A stretch of 64,000 bases of DNA, taken from contig JAQRGA010000384.1 in the NCBI GenBank assembly GCA_029237695.1, positions 1-64,000 on the forward strand, given 5' to 3'. Each line of letters opens with the position of its first letter. Position 1 is the stretch's first letter. The notes below the pieces were generated by a model. It was not told where the DNA came from and made no database searches. It saw only the letters and a list, made by a program, of their open reading frames with translations. This document shows positions 62,467 to 64,000 of the stretch, in pieces. The stretch is from Conchocele bisecta. Taxonomy: Eukaryota; Mollusca; Bivalvia; Lucinida; Thyasiridae. Position numbers and translations under genes: made by a program.

Positions 62467-62663
62467 ATATCAATTCACCCTTTCAACACTACAGACCTGT
62501 GGATGGATTGGCAGAAAGATACATGTAATTGTTTGGGTTAGGGCTAGGGTGTGGCATTGTCTCTTCCTAGTAATAACAAAACACATTTAACGTCCCAGCA
62601 ACAGTTAAGGTCATATAGCGAGGAACTTTCTTGACATTAGCACATTGTATTGGCCTGAAATTG
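62467..62663. mobile_element. MITE-W and SINE scraps
   Basis: CACCCTTTCAACACTACAGA (62477) from MITE-W; AACGTCCCAGCAACAGTTAA (62589) resembles a SINE 3' end. Confidence 0.4.
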
Positions 62664-64000
62664 ATTAAACCACAATGACGGCTACAACATGTAAGAACAG
62701 CTATAAGCAGTTGGTAAACCACAATGACAGCTACAACATGTAAGAACAGCTATAATCAGTTGGTAAACCACAATGACAGCTACAACATGTAAGAACAGCT
62801 ATAATCAGTTGGTAAACCACAATGACAGCTACAACATGTAAGAACAGCTATAATCAGTTGGTAAAACCACAATGACAGCTACAACATGTAAGAACAGCTA
62901 TAATCAGTTGGTAAACCACAATGACAGCTACAACATGTAAGAACAGCTATAATCAGTTGGTAAACCACAATGACAGCTACAACATGTAAGAACAGCTATA
63001 ATCAGTTGGTAAACCACAATGACAGCTACAACATGTAAGAACAGCTATAAACAGTTGGTAAACCACAATGACAGCTACAACATGTAAGAACAGCTATAAT
63101 CAGTTGGTAAACCACAATGACAGCTACAACATGTAAGAACAGCTATAATCAGTTGGTAAACCACAATGACAGCTACAACATGTAAGAACAGCTATAATCA
63201 GTTGGTAAACCACAATGACAGCTACAACATGTAAGAACAGCTATAAGCAGTTGGTAAACCACAATGACAGCTACAACATGCAAGAACATCTATAAATCAG
63301 TTGGTTAAACCACAATGACAGCTTTACAACAAAATGTAAGAACAGCTATTAATCAGTTGGTAAAACCACAATGACAGCTACAAACATGTAAATGAACAGC
63401 TATAAGGCAGGTTGGTAAACCACAAATGACAAGCTTACAACAAAATGTAAGAAACCGCTATATTCCAGTTGGTAAACCACCAAATGACAGCTACAACATG
63501 TAATGAACAATGCTATAATCAGTTGGTAAATCCACAATGGACAAGCTACAAACCATGTAAGTAACAGTCCTATAAGCAGTTGGTAAAACCACATAATGAC
63601 AGGCTTTACAACATGTAAGAACAGCTATTTTAAGCAGTTGGTAAACCACAATGATGGCTAACAACATGTATAACAAAAGCTAATTTAATCAGTTGGTAAA
63701 CCAAACCCAATTGATGGCTACAAACATGTAAGAACAAAGCTATTAATCAGTTGGTAAATCCACAATGGACAGCTACAACATGTTAATCACAAGAACAGCT
63801 CATTTAATCAGTTGGTAAACCACAATGACAGCTACAACAAATGTAAGAACAGCTTATAAGCAGTTGGTTAAACCCACCAATGACAAGCTTTACAACATGT
63901 TAAGAAATCAAAGCTTATAATCAGGTTGGTAAATCCCACAATGACAGCTAACAACGATTGTAAGAAACAGGCTATAATCAGTTGGTAGAAACCACTAATG
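62664..64000. repeat. 49-bp tandem array, about 27 copies, reaching the window edge
   Basis: The unit GTAAACCACAATGACAGCTA, CAACATGTAAGAACAGCTAT, AATCAGTTG. About 12 units to about 63280 are nearly identical (only AATCAG/AAGCAG and AAACAG differences). From about 63280 on every unit has several one- to three-base insertions (for example TTACAACAAAATGTAAG). The array continues off the right edge. Confidence 0.93.

Overview
The window is eukaryotic nuclear DNA and reads like accessory, repeat-packed sequence from a mollusc, most likely a bivalve. That assignment is inference. It rests on intron-containing exons with consensus splice sites, a molluscan-type non-LTR reverse transcriptase tail, TRIM/NHL-like coding sequence, tRNA-derived SINEs, and many short palindromic elements and (TCTG)n-bearing dispersed elements of the kind common in bivalve genomes. 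No rRNA, true tRNA, CRISPR or bacterial-type operon is visible.

Coding content is small. At the left edge (3-761, +) lies the 3' part of an intronless NHL-repeat (TRIM-like) gene carrying two single-base frameshifts. An orphan terminal exon sits at 18151-18279 (+). Around 38-49 kb (+) are pieces of a formin-type gene: an FH2 exon at 38081-38260 with a 2-base-type frameshift, a helical exon ending at 39418, a possible exon at 39697-39888, and a charged exon at 47309. At 60841-61596 (-) are the last two exons, phase-matched, of an unrecognised Ser/Arg/Pro-rich protein.

The rest is layered mobile DNA. I use working names. SINE-A (about 430 bp, AAAC-rich tail, with a variant SINE-A'), SINE-B (same body, TCAC-type tail) and a classical tRNA-SINE share related 3' ends. 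Palindromic MITE families are C (end GACTGGAGAAATGG), D (core GTTACCACTCATTTGAACC), K (TGCCGTGAATGG), P (TTTCACTAAACTTCGTACGA), T, U, V, W, X, Y, Z and a piggyBac-like family with TTAACCCTTA ends. Families E, G and a 4.2-kb composite at 3763-7945 are longer. Several insertions are proven internally by target-site duplications: hAT 8 bp at 6557/7851, LINE 8 bp near 4579/5413, SINEs of 11-14 bp at 46802, 50047 and 58446, and SINE-B 12 bp at 8806.

Seven or more satellite-like arrays occupy about 12 kb: 32 bp x22 (19968), 63 bp (34620), 97 bp x10 (39922), 84 bp x about 41 (43267), about 59 bp x about 32 (53488), 66 bp (56955) and 49 bp (62664 to the right edge). The 84-bp array is built from the left end of MITE-P, and that element's right end survives at 47052. 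The 59-bp array abuts and resembles the 5' end of a SINE-A' copy. The window therefore shows mobile elements apparently turning into satellites. Parts of the 66-bp and 49-bp arrays are shredded by insertions in a way that looks like uncorrected long-read consensus, so the small indels in the coding pieces may also be assembly errors.
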